A DNA stretch of 12,076 nt from Chitinophagaceae bacterium UBA3961 (GTDB lineage Bacteria > Bacteroidota > Bacteroidia > Chitinophagales > Chitinophagaceae): the NCBI GenBank assembly GCA_002385265.1, contig DGDD01000101.1, forward strand, positions 1 to 12,076, read 5' to 3'. The position numbers and the translations under genes are program-made. How positions within the stretch are numbered: the first letter of the stretch is position 1; every line of letters starts with the position of its first letter. This document shows, in pieces, positions 1-6,948 of the stretch. The notes under the pieces are model-generated. The model was not told the origin of the DNA. It did not search any database and saw nothing but the letters and a program-made list of their open reading frames with translations.

Positions 1-388
1 TGTATCCGATGAACTTGGTATGTTTGGTTGGCGGCATTGCATTTACGTGAATAGACACGAACAAATCGCCTCCATTCTTATTTGCGAAATCCGCTCTCCA
101 TCTGTTATCGGTGTATACGTCTGTTGTGCGAGTGTAAAGGATTTTTGCGTCGGGATATGCTTCCTCGAGACGTTTTCCCAATTTGAGTGCCACATCAAGA
201 CAGATGTCTTTCTCGTAGGAATACTTTCCATTCGCTCCTGCAGCTTTTCCACCGTGACCGGGGTCAACAATGATCGTACGTACCTTGGGTGTTTGAGCTA
301 GAGGACTCGCTTCAGGCATGGGTCTGAAGGCAGTAATGCCTGCGATGGTTAGGGAGGCTAAAAAGAGTACAGCCAGGGACTTCTTCAT
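1..388 (-). CDS. N-acetylmuramoyl-L-alanine amidase (Amidase_3), N-terminal part
   Basis: This is a zinc-dependent amidase predicted to cleave the bond between N-acetylmuramic acid and L-alanine in peptidoglycan, acting in the periplasm. The gene runs off the left edge, so only the first 129 codons are present and the stop is not seen. The ATG at 388-386 opens a signal peptide (MKKSLAVLFLASLTIAG, about residues 1-20). The catalytic domain starts near residue 37 with VRTIIVDPGHGG. The expected zinc ligands are visible: His45 in DPGHGG, Glu59 in YSYEKD and His114 in SIHVNA. The SIHVNAMPP segment continues into TKHTKFIGY at the edge. It is divergent from the lptD-like gene with 78 bases between the start codons, so the two envelope genes may share a control region. 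Family assignment is firm; the exact physiological role (daughter-cell separation or recycling) cannot be read from this fragment. Confidence 0.93.
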   Translation of the reverse strand, partial: MKKSLAVLFLASLTIAGITAFRPMPEASPLAQTPKVRTIIVDPGHGGKAAGANGKYSYEKDICLDVALKLGKRLEEAYPDAKILYTRTTDVYTDNRWRADFANKNGGDLFVSIHVNAMPPTKHTKFIGY

Positions 389-446
389 AATTGGAATTTC
401 TATGGGTTGATACTGAATCTTCACATATTCTTAATGCATTTATGGC

Positions 447-454
447 TACATTTG
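447..454 (+). promoter_or_regulatory. Possible -7 element TACATTTG upstream of lptD
   Basis: TACATTTG matches the Bacteroidota -7 consensus TAnnTTTG and lies 12 bases before the preferred lptD ATG at 467. That would give a very short leader. I find no convincing -33 TTG at the usual 17-23 base spacing, so this is a weak prediction resting on one box. Confidence 0.25.
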
Positions 455-466
455 CACCCACTGCAT

Positions 467-3139
467 ATGAATAGTGTAGGCAAAAATAAAATAAAAAATA
501 GTTCGCTCCTTTTTTTGTTCACGATTACAGTGTTATTAACGTTGTTTTCACTGCCTGCTCGTTCTCGTAACCTTCGTTTTGGGAAAAACTTAACGACCTC
601 CTCTTACGATACTGTTCCCAATACTACTGATTCCTCTAAACGACTTCCCGATCCTTTGCGCATCAAAAATGATACGTTTAATCTGAAGATTTCAAAAGAC
701 ACGCTTGATGCTCCGGTGAATTATGAAGCGGCCGATTCAATGGCCTTCGATATCCCTAATAAACGCATCATTTTGTATTCGAAAGGAAAGGTTACTTACA
801 AGGATATCGAGTTGAAGGCCGATAGTATCATTATGGACCAGCCAACGGATATGATCATTGCCGGTCCGCGCCGCGATACGGCCGGAAAGCTCACCGGTCT
901 TCCTGTAATGGTTCAAGCCGACACCAAAATGCAAAGTGATCTCATTCGTTACAATTTTAAGAAACAACAGGGGATCACTCGAAATACCTACACGGAACAA
1001 GGCGAACTTCACGTGAACTTGCAACAGTCGAAAGCGATCTCAAAAACTGAATATTTTGGTAAGCTTGCACGACTCACCACTTGTAACCTCGATACACCGC
1101 ATTTTGCCTTCATATCTAGTAAGATCAAATTGATCAATCAGAAATTGGCGGTAACGGGACCTGTGCATCCTGAATTTGAGGGAGTGCCTGTGCCGATCTA
1201 TATTCCATTTGGCTTATTCCCTTTGAATCAGGGTCGTCATTCCGGATTGTTAGCACCTCAGTTTTCGTCCAGCCAACAATTTGGTTTGGGATTGGAGGGA
1301 TTGGGTTATTACAAGGTGTTGAACGACTATTTCGATGTTACACTAAGAAGCAACTTGTATTCTTACGGTGGATTCAATGTATACTTAACTCCAACCTATC
1401 GGGTTCGCTATCGTTACAATGGATCACTCAATTTTGCATATCAACAAACGAGAATTTTAAGCTCTGATGCTAAAAATGAGTTCACAAATTCTAAGACATT
1501 TAATATTACTTGGAGTCATACGGTTGACAGTCGTGCGCGGCCGGGAACTACTTTTTCTGCTAACGTGAACGCCGGTTCCACGAAGTTCAACCAGTATGTT
1601 GCAAATAACGCTACTCGGAATTTTAGTAATCAGTTGAACTCTTCGATTGTTTACACGAAGGCTTGGGGAAGCAAATACAATTTAAGTTTAAATGCCTCTC
1701 ACAACCAAAACAATAACACCGGTTTGGTGAATTTGAGTTTACCAAACTTGCAATTCAACGTCAATACTTTCTATCCGTTCCAAAAAAAGGAATTTGCAGG
1801 TGCCCCTAAATGGTATGAGAAGCTGGGCATTGGCTTGAACTCGAATGTTGGCAACCAAATTAGTTTCTACGACTCGTTGTTTAATATTCGTCGATTAATT
1901 GATACCATGCAGTGGGGTGCTCAACACGTGATTCCCATTCAATTGAGCTTACCTCCAATTGGACCATTCCAAATTGCACCTGGTATTTCTTATCAAGAAA
2001 AATGGTATTCCCGCAAGTTTCAACGGGTATGGAATCCGAATGCTAAGAAAGTAGATACCGCTATTCAAAAAGGGTTGTACACTTCTCGCGACATGAGCTT
2101 TAGTTTAGGTATCAATACAGCTATTTTCGGAACCTACGACCGGTTCAAGAAAACCAGCAGGGTAGTGGCCATTCGACATGTAATTCGACCAACCTTCTCT
2201 ATCAACTATAAACCCGACCTTGCGGCAAAGGATTATTATAATGTACAAATTGATACCGCGGGCAGGCAATACCGCTTCTCCTATTACGAAGGGTCGATGT
2301 TTGGCGCATTTTCTGAAGGGAAATTCGGCGGTATAAGTTTTGGTGTTGATAACAATATTGAGATGAAGGTGCGGGATCGGAAAGATACTGTTACCAATGG
2401 GGGAATTAAGAAAGTGAAATTGATTGATGGATTTGGATTCAACGGTAACTATAACTTCATGGCCGATTCGTTTCAGTTGAGTCAGATTAGTTTCTACGCG
2501 CGTTCTACCTTGTTTGAAAAAATCAATATCACGGCAGGAGCTACGATGGATCCCTATAAGGTAGATTCTCTAGGTTTCCCTCAGAAAGAGTTTACCTGGG
2601 CAGGAAATAACAAAAGTTTTCCAAGAATCACCAATGGAAACATTGCCATTAGTGCCAGTTTCCAAAGTAAAACGAAAGATAAAAAGAAAGAGGAGCGAGT
2701 GTTGAACAATCAAGATGTTCCGGCGCAGACCTTGCAAGAGCAACAAATGCAGTTAGAATATATGAGGCAAAATCCTTCTGAGTTTGTTGATTTCGATGTT
2801 CCTTGGAACTTGAGCTTATCGTATTCTTTGAATTTTTCACGAGTGTTAAAATCAGACTATAGTGGGTTTAGAACCGATATTTACAGCAACTTGAGTGTAA
2901 ACGGCGATTTCAGTTTGACTCCAAAATGGAAAGTAGGCGCAAGTAGCTACTACGATTTTAAAACTGCGACCATTCAAAGTATCACCACCTTCATTACCCG
3001 CGAGATGCACTGTTGGCAGCTTTCAATTAACGTGACACCGGTGGGTCTGTATCGTTCGTTTAATATTACCGTGAGTCCGAAGTCGGGCTTGCTCCGCGAT
3101 TTGAAATTGAACAGAACGCGGTATTTCTATGGTAATTAA
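467..3139 (+). CDS. lptD: LptD-like outer-membrane LPS assembly protein
   Basis: This is a predicted LptD/OstA homologue, the outer-membrane barrel that receives lipopolysaccharide from the periplasmic Lpt bridge and inserts it into the outer leaflet. With the ATG at 467 it has 890 residues. The reading frame stays open upstream to a TTG at 407, but the 467 start places a hydrophobic signal peptide (about residues 13-33) directly after a short basic n-region, so I prefer it. Residues 88-165 look like an OstA/LptA-type beta-jellyroll (SMAFDIPNKRIILYSKGKV, then IELKADSI). Residues 203-265 carry the signature TTCNLDTPHF and VPVPIYIPFGLFP followed by SGLLAPQF. The rest is repetitive, aromatic-rich beta-barrel sequence ending in NRTRYFYGN. 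The whole protein has only two cysteines, Cys206 and Cys849 (in MHCWQ). It is divergent from the amidase. Family assignment is strong; substrate specificity is inferred. Confidence 0.9.
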   Translation: MNSVGKNKIKNSSLLFLFTITVLLTLFSLPARSRNLRFGKNLTTSSYDTVPNTTDSSKRLPDPLRIKNDTFNLKISKDTLDAPVNYEAADSMAFDIPNKRIILYSKGKVTYKDIELKADSIIMDQPTDMIIAGPRRDTAGKLTGLPVMVQADTKMQSDLIRYNFKKQQGITRNTYTEQGELHVNLQQSKAISKTEYFGKLARLTTCNLDTPHFAFISSKIKLINQKLAVTGPVHPEFEGVPVPIYIPFGLFPLNQGRHSGLLAPQFSSSQQFGLGLEGLGYYKVLNDYFDVTLRSNLYSYGGFNVYLTPTYRVRYRYNGSLNFAYQQTRILSSDAKNEFTNSKTFNITWSHTVDSRARPGTTFSANVNAGSTKFNQYVANNATRNFSNQLNSSIVYTKAWGSKYNLSLNASHNQNNNTGLVNLSLPNLQFNVNTFYPFQKKEFAGAPKWYEKLGIGLNSNVGNQISFYDSLFNIRRLIDTMQWGAQHVIPIQLSLPPIGPFQIAPGISYQEKWYSRKFQRVWNPNAKKVDTAIQKGLYTSRDMSFSLGINTAIFGTYDRFKKTSRVVAIRHVIRPTFSINYKPDLAAKDYYNVQIDTAGRQYRFSYYEGSMFGAFSEGKFGGISFGVDNNIEMKVRDRKDTVTNGGIKKVKLIDGFGFNGNYNFMADSFQLSQISFYARSTLFEKINITAGATMDPYKVDSLGFPQKEFTWAGNNKSFPRITNGNIAISASFQSKTKDKKKEERVLNNQDVPAQTLQEQQMQLEYMRQNPSEFVDFDVPWNLSLSYSLNFSRVLKSDYSGFRTDIYSNLSVNGDFSLTPKWKVGASSYYDFKTATIQSITTFITREMHCWQLSINVTPVGLYRSFNITVSPKSGLLRDLKLNRTRYFYGN

Positions 3140-3216
3140 ATTGCAACATGTGATTTGTTGGCTATCAAATGAAACTAATAGTAGCAAAAAATAGCATTTC
3201 AATCGTAAACTCGTTG

Positions 3217-3371
3217 GTAAGTTTTTGAGTGGTTGAGTTTTTTAGTTTTTGAGTTTGGACATTGAACAACGTTAATGCGTTGAAAAGGACCTTTACTGGG
3301 AGGCTTTTTCAGAGAAGGAAGCGCTGTTGATGCGACAACTTAAAAACTAAAAAACTCAAAAACTCAATTAC
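3217..3371. repeat. 155-base imperfect inverted repeat, MITE-like or terminator-like
   Basis: The left arm is 3217-3256 and the right arm is 3337-3371, separated by 80 bases. Both share an exact 18-base core: TTGAGTTTTTTAGTTTTT at 3233-3250, with its reverse complement at 3342-3359. Outside the core the arms agree except for a 4-base insertion (GTTT) in the left arm and three substitutions, and both outer ends begin GTAA when read inward. Each arm is built from small TTTTTGAG/TTTTTTAG units. The inner 80 bases contain a small palindrome, CAACG-TTAATG-CGTTG, near 3267-3282, and no convincing coding frame. On the plus strand the right arm is followed by eight T (3372-3379), so the folded structure could also stop transcription coming from lptD. 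It is either a mobile palindromic repeat or a species-specific terminator. It carries no transposase and I see no target-site duplication. Confidence 0.7.
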
Positions 3372-3386
3372 TTTTTTTTACCAGTA

Positions 3387-3414
3387 GATATGAATTGTTT
3401 GAGATTTTCATATC
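3387..3414 (-). terminator. Perfect 8-bp hairpin downstream of plsC
   Basis: GATATGAA (3387-3394) pairs exactly with TTCATATC (3407-3414) around a 12-base loop. The hairpin lies 15 bases past the stop codon of the minus-strand acyltransferase gene, where a 3' end structure is expected. Read on the minus strand it is followed by an A-rich stretch, not a T run, so it is not a canonical intrinsic terminator. It may stabilise the 3' end of the ung-plsC transcript or be a protein site. Confidence 0.35.
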
Positions 3415-3428
3415 ATTAGCACATCAAT

Positions 3429-4178
3429 TTAAATCGCAGGTTTCGATTCAATGTAAGTTTTCATGGCTTGATAAGCCTTCTCTTTCAACGATTCCGGCGT
3501 GTCAGATTCGGTTACTGGTATAGGTGATAAGAAGTGAATTCCTATTTTAGTTGGCCAGAAAAAGAAGATCTTATTGGCGGGCATTACTTTTCTTGTATTG
3601 AAAATAATACCGGGAATTAATGGCTTTCCGGTTTCTTTCGCTAGTCTGAACGCTCCCAAATGAAATTCGTTCAAGGCTTTTTCTGATTTGTTCCGTGTTC
3701 CTTCCGGGTAGATGCACATATGCAGCCCCAGTTGCAACACGTCTTTCATTTTTTGATAGCTCTCTTTTCTGCTTTGATCGCTTTTGCGGTTCACCAGAAC
3801 ACTTCCTGTTTTATAAATCAATCCAAACACCGGTACTTTTGCCAGTTCGCTTTTAGCAATGGTTTTGTTACCATTACCCGGAATGAATGGAGAGGAGAGT
3901 GGAACATCTAAAAAGGAATTGTGATTGCAAACCACAATATAGTTCTGATCTTTTTCGAAATTTTCTTCCCCTTTTACTTTCATGGGGCAGCCTGCTAATG
4001 GAAGGAAAACGCGCATCCATATTCTGGAAATTCGAATAAAGCGGGTTGTTTTTATTGGGTCCTTTTTGAAGTAGGAGAGTAAAAGAAAGGGGATGTACAT
4101 CAAAATCATGGTCCCTACAAACATGATCATGGCCCAAATAGCAAACACTCTACCCAAAATATTCTTGACAATGTTCAT
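3429..4178 (-). CDS. plsC: PlsC-type lysophospholipid acyltransferase
   Basis: This is a predicted 1-acyl-sn-glycerol-3-phosphate acyltransferase, which adds the second acyl chain to lysophosphatidic acid at the inner face of the cytoplasmic membrane to give phosphatidic acid. It has 249 residues, normal for the family. A hydrophobic N-terminal segment (about residues 8-36) anchors it. The catalytic HX4D motif is NHNSFLD (His86 and Asp91), the acceptor-site arginine is in VLVNRKS (Arg131), the EGTR motif is YPEGTR (residues 158-162), and a later proline motif is LIPGII (near residue 189). The start ATG (4178-4176) sits one base after the ung stop codon, so the two genes are almost certainly co-transcribed and may be translationally coupled. 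Members of this family also include lyso-ornithine-lipid and other acyltransferases, so the exact acceptor is not certain. The symbol reflects the family. Confidence 0.9.
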   Translation of the reverse strand: MNIVKNILGRVFAIWAMIMFVGTMILMYIPFLLLSYFKKDPIKTTRFIRISRIWMRVFLPLAGCPMKVKGEENFEKDQNYIVVCNHNSFLDVPLSSPFIPGNGNKTIAKSELAKVPVFGLIYKTGSVLVNRKSDQSRKESYQKMKDVLQLGLHMCIYPEGTRNKSEKALNEFHLGAFRLAKETGKPLIPGIIFNTRKVMPANKIFFFWPTKIGIHFLSPIPVTESDTPESLKEKAYQAMKTYIESKPAI

Positions 4179-4179
4179 G

Positions 4180-4851
4180 TTACAAGTTCCAGTTTATCGG
4201 ACTCAGTCCATTTTTACTTAAGTATTCATTGGTTTTAGAGAAATGCCGGCAACCAAAAAAACCGTTGTATGCGGATAAGGGGGAAGGGTGTGCGGCTTTG
4301 AGTACCAAATGTTTGGTTTCATCAATCAGCACTTGTTTTTCCTGCGCAAATTTACCCCAAAGTAGGAAAACAACCTTTTCTTTTTCCTTCGAGATGGTTG
4401 CAATGGTGGCGTCTGTAAAACCGCTCCAGCCAATTTTAGCATGGCTCATGGGTTGATTGGCGCGAACCGTCAATGAAGCATTGAGGAGTAGCACTCCCTG
4501 CTCTGCCCAAGGCGTGAGGTTCCCATGGTTGGGAATGGGCATACCAATATCGGTGTGTAATTCTTTGTAAATATTTTGAAGCGAAGGTGGAGTGACTATG
4601 CCGTTTTGTACTGAAAAGCTGAGTCCGTGTGCTTGCCCGGGTCCATGATAAGGGTCTTGCCCAATGATCACCACTTTTACTTGGTCGAACGGAGTGGTGT
4701 TATAAGCATTGAAAATGAGGGAACCGGGCGGATAAATAGTGGCGCCTGCCATCCGTTCGGTGCGTAAAAAGGTCACAATTTCAAGGAAATAGGCTTTTTC
4801 GAACTCGTTTTTGAGTACCTGTTTCCACGATTCATGAATTTTTACGTCCAT
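4180..4851 (-). CDS. ung: Uracil-DNA glycosylase, family 1
   Basis: Ung removes uracil from DNA, arising from cytosine deamination or dUTP incorporation, and so starts base-excision repair in the cytoplasm. The protein has 223 residues from the ATG at 4851-4849, close to the E. coli length. The water-activating motif is GQDPYHG (residues 64-70, catalytic Asp66), followed by [21 protein letters not shown] (121-130) holds the uracil-reading Asn124. HPSPLSA (188-194) gives the DNA-intercalation loop with His188. GFFGCRHF completes the fold. The frame extends upstream to a TTG at 4872, but [10 protein letters not shown] is a natural N-terminus and the TTG would overlap the promoter box at 4870-4877, so the ATG is preferred. 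It is the first gene of a two-gene minus-strand unit with plsC. Assignment is very secure. Confidence 0.97.
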   Translation of the reverse strand: MDVKIHESWKQVLKNEFEKAYFLEIVTFLRTERMAGATIYPPGSLIFNAYNTTPFDQVKVVIIGQDPYHGPGQAHGLSFSVQNGIVTPPSLQNIYKELHTDIGMPIPNHGNLTPWAEQGVLLLNASLTVRANQPMSHAKIGWSGFTDATIATISKEKEKVVFLLWGKFAQEKQVLIDETKHLVLKAAHPSPLSAYNGFFGCRHFSKTNEYLSKNGLSPINWNL

Positions 4852-4869
4852 ATTTGCTTGTATTAGCTG

Positions 4870-4877
4870 CAAACATA
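4870..4877 (-). promoter_or_regulatory. -7 element TATGTTTG for the ung-plsC unit
   Basis: Read on the minus strand, 4877-4870 is TATGTTTG, a full match to the Bacteroidota -7 consensus TAnnTTTG, ending 18 bases before the ung ATG. The nearest upstream TTG (4892-4890) leaves only 12 bases of spacing, so the -33 element is poor or absent. It is divergent from the tRNA promoter about 70 bases away. Confidence 0.45.
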
Positions 4878-4922
4878 AAGATTCTTCTTCAACTCATTTT
4901 TCGGAAAAAGGCAGCCGAAGGC

Positions 4923-4953
4923 TTGGGTAATAAGCTGGGAAATAATATCTTTG
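4923..4953 (+). promoter_or_regulatory. Bacteroidota-type promoter for tRNA-Arg
   Basis: TTG at 4923-4925 (-33) and TATCTTTG at 4946-4953 (-7) are separated by 20 bases, which fits the TTG-N17-23-TAnnTTTG promoter of this phylum. The -7 box ends 11 bases before the first base of the mature tRNA, so transcription would start just upstream of it. This is the best promoter in the window. Confidence 0.65.
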
Positions 4954-4964
4954 CAGCCGATTTC

Positions 4965-5038
4965 GGTCCGGTAGCTCAGCTGAATAGAGCAACAGCCTTC
5001 TAAGCTGTGGGTCATTGGTTTGAATCCAATCCGGATCA
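4965..5038 (+). tRNA. tRNA-Arg, anticodon TCT
   Basis: A complete 74-base cloverleaf can be drawn. The acceptor is GGTCCGG (4965-4971) with CCGGATC (5031-5037), including one G-T wobble. The D stem is GCTC (4974-4977) with GAGC (4987-4990). The anticodon stem is ACAGC (4992-4996) with GCTGT (5004-5008) around the loop CTTCTAA, giving anticodon TCT (4999-5001), which reads AGA and AGG. The T stem is ATTGG (5014-5018) with CCAAT (5026-5030) around TTTGAAT. The discriminator base is A5038. The following bases are CT, so the CCA end is not encoded and must be added afterwards. It is transcribed alone, between its own promoter and a terminator. Confidence 0.97.
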
Positions 5039-5041
5039 CTT

Positions 5042-5074
5042 AAAGCTCGCTTTTAGCGGGCTTTTTTGTTTTTA
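5042..5074 (+). terminator. Intrinsic terminator of tRNA-Arg
   Basis: AAAGCTCGC (5042-5050) pairs with GCGGGCTTT (5056-5064), with one T-G wobble, around the loop TTTTA. The stem is followed by a T-rich tract, TTTTTTGTTTTT, reaching 5073. It starts 3 bases after the mature tRNA end, so it ends the tRNA transcript and separates it from the acyltransferase gene. Confidence 0.85.
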
Positions 5075-5125
5075 TACCACATATACTAGTATTTTCAAGG
5101 TATCATTCATCGAATAGTAGTTCAG

Positions 5126-6196
5126 TTGCCCCCAAATCAACATATCAAACATTTCAACGGCCTTCGAGGCTTGGCCATATTGTTAGTGATCGCATATCAT
5201 TACCGAATTGGATTTCCGGTAATGCAGTTTGGATGGAGTGGGGTAGATCTGTTTTTTGTACTGTCGGGCTATTTAATAGCCATGAATTACGAATCGTATT
5301 CAACTACATTTGATGGCTACTTGCAATTCATAAGAAACCGATTGTTACGCATTGCACCGCTCTACTTTCTTGTAGTGATTGCGTTCTTTGTCTACATTCT
5401 AATTCCCGGAACAGCCGATAAGCAACACTATTACGCGCTTTATATTAAGTCTTGGTATGAATATCCCCTATTCATTCAAAACTGGGGATTGATTCTACAC
5501 AAAAAGCCCGAAGCAAACCATTTGGAACATTTTTGGTCCCTCGCTGTGGAAATGCAGTTCTATTTGTTGAGTCCGGTTTTGATTCAACTGATGAGAAAAC
5601 TGAAAACAGGAGCGGTTCTTTTCCTTATACCCATCGGTTTAATCGCAGTCCGCTACGTTCTCGCTCAACAAATGGATCATTGGAATGAATACTATGTTTA
5701 TTATGGCAATACGTTTTGCAGGGTCGACAGCTTCTTAATGGGAATCTTTCTGTTTCTAAACAAAGAACGTTTGAATAGAACAAGTTTATTCTGGATGGCA
5801 GGTGTTGGACTTGCTTTACTGGTAACAGTTGGTTGGATTGATGGCGACTTTTCAATGCACCACTCTCTAATGGCCGGATTGGGATTCACCGGCTTCTATT
5901 TGGTGTACGGATTCTTGGTGGCCTATCCATTTCAGTCCAACGAGTCATTTTTATCGCCGGTTTTATTGCACCCAATCTTACAATTCTTGGGAAAGTATTC
6001 CTATGGTTTGTATGTATTTCATTGGATCGTTTTGCGAATGGCTGGTGGCGGCTTGCAAAAACTGCTTCAAATACACATGCCATCCGAATGGGCTACTATC
6101 ACCGCATCAAACATATTGCTATTAACTACCCTTGCTTTGAGCATGATTTCGTATCATTGGATCGAAACGCCTTTACTTCGATTAAAAAAGAAGTAG
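5126..6196 (+). CDS. Acyltransferase family 3 (OafA/NodX type) membrane protein
   Basis: This is a predicted integral inner-membrane acyltransferase that moves acyl (often acetyl) groups onto extracytoplasmic acceptors such as LPS sugars, exopolysaccharide or peptidoglycan. It has 356 residues, almost entirely hydrophobic helices (about ten), with no C-terminal SGNH domain. Signature motifs are FNGLRGLAILLVIAYHY (Arg14 and His25), then GVDLFFVLSGYLI (residues 39-51), RNRLLRIAPLYF, and FWSLAVEMQFYLLSP. In the last motif the usual second acidic residue of VEEQFY is Met. The start appears to be TTG at 5126: no ATG lies in frame upstream, and the next Met (residue 33) would remove the conserved Arg and His. 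It stands alone, after the tRNA terminator and 86 bases before pcm, so context does not reveal its acceptor. Family certain, substrate unknown. Confidence 0.88.
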   Translation: MPPNQHIKHFNGLRGLAILLVIAYHYRIGFPVMQFGWSGVDLFFVLSGYLIAMNYESYSTTFDGYLQFIRNRLLRIAPLYFLVVIAFFVYILIPGTADKQHYYALYIKSWYEYPLFIQNWGLILHKKPEANHLEHFWSLAVEMQFYLLSPVLIQLMRKLKTGAVLFLIPIGLIAVRYVLAQQMDHWNEYYVYYGNTFCRVDSFLMGIFLFLNKERLNRTSLFWMAGVGLALLVTVGWIDGDFSMHHSLMAGLGFTGFYLVYGFLVAYPFQSNESFLSPVLLHPILQFLGKYSYGLYVFHWIVLRMAGGGLQKLLQIHMPSEWATITASNILLLTTLALSMISYHWIETPLLRLKKK

Positions 6197-6282
6197 TAAG
6201 GTTTCATAATATCTAAGAAAGAACGGAACTTGCATAGCATAACCAAAAGAGGGTTCCAACCAAGGCTTATTTCAACTTCGCT

Positions 6283-6939
6283 ATGAGAACATTTGAAGAT
6301 ACATACCGACACAAAGGACTTCGAAAACAATTGATTCAAGTTTTGCGCGACAAAGGCATCACTAATGAACGCATTTTAGAAGTTATGAATGAGATTCCTC
6401 GTCATTATTTTCTAGATTCTGCATTCGATCAAGTGGCTTATGAAGACAAAGCCTTTCCCATTTTAGAGGGCCAAACCATTTCTCAACCTTATACCGTAGC
6501 GTATCAAACTCAATTGCTCGATGTAAAGCCTTTTGAAAAAGTATTGGAAATAGGCACCGGTAGCGGGTATCAGGCCATGGTATTAGGGGCTTTGGGTTGC
6601 CAAGTTTTCACCATTGAACGCCAAAAAAAGCTGTTCGATTTTCATAAAAATTTCATTCTCCGTGGTAAATATCCCTCTATTAAATATTTTTATGGAGATG
6701 GATTTGAAGGCCTTCCAACTTTCGCTCCTTTTGATAAAGTATTGGTGACTGCTGCAGCTCCCTTCATTCCTCCGAAATTGATCGAACAAATGAAGACAGG
6801 AGCCAAATTGGTGATTCCCGTAGGCGAAGGTGAAATACAACAAATGAAACGGGTTACAAAAAATGCCGATGGTAGCTACTCCGAAGAATTGTTTGAGCAA
6901 TTTTCTTTTGTGCCCATGCTGATGGGCAAAAATCAATAA
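6283..6939 (+). CDS. pcm: Protein-L-isoaspartate O-methyltransferase
   Basis: Pcm uses S-adenosylmethionine to methylate isoaspartyl residues formed by protein ageing, so that they can revert to aspartate; it acts in the cytoplasm. The protein has 218 residues, typical of the family. GQTISQPY (residues 63-70) is the conserved substrate-site segment. VLEIGTGSGYQ (87-97) is the SAM-binding motif I, with the acidic motif II residue in FTIERQ (Glu112). DKVLVTAAAP (151-160) and KLVIPVGEG (175-183) are the later family motifs. The ATG at 6283 is the first start in frame that gives the normal N-terminus. The phosphoribosyltransferase gene begins 9 bases after its stop, so the two probably form an operon. 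I see no clear TAnnTTTG box upstream. Identification is very secure. Confidence 0.95.
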   Translation: MRTFEDTYRHKGLRKQLIQVLRDKGITNERILEVMNEIPRHYFLDSAFDQVAYEDKAFPILEGQTISQPYTVAYQTQLLDVKPFEKVLEIGTGSGYQAMVLGALGCQVFTIERQKKLFDFHKNFILRGKYPSIKYFYGDGFEGLPTFAPFDKVLVTAAAPFIPPKLIEQMKTGAKLVIPVGEGEIQQMKRVTKNADGSYSEELFEQFSFVPMLMGKNQ

Positions 6940-6948
6940 TTTCGTGGC

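Noticed and set aside
20..301. Plus-strand open frame of 93 codons
   Set aside because: It lies opposite the amidase coding sequence, whose catalytic motifs are clear, and shows no recognisable protein features.
407..466. Upstream extension of lptD from a TTG at 407
   Set aside because: The extra 20 residues are His/Leu-rich and precede a normal signal peptide that begins at ATG 467. A TAnnTTTG-like box also lies inside the extension.
3144..3160. CAACA/TGTTG hairpin just after lptD as a terminator
   Set aside because: Five pairs, weak, and not followed by T. The larger inverted repeat downstream is the better candidate.
3257..3336. Relic of a small gene (for example a four-helix-bundle intervening protein) inside the inverted repeat
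   Set aside because: The 80 bases give only short frames with stops or low-information peptides in the frames I read, with no family motif.
3217..3371. CRISPR array or tandem repeat from the recurring TTTTTGAG units
   Set aside because: There are no regularly spaced repeats with unique spacers. The structure is two inverted arms around one centre.
4965..5126. Integrated element using the tRNA-Arg as attachment site
   Set aside because: No integrase, no direct repeat of the tRNA 3' end elsewhere in the window, and the downstream genes are ordinary chromosomal genes.
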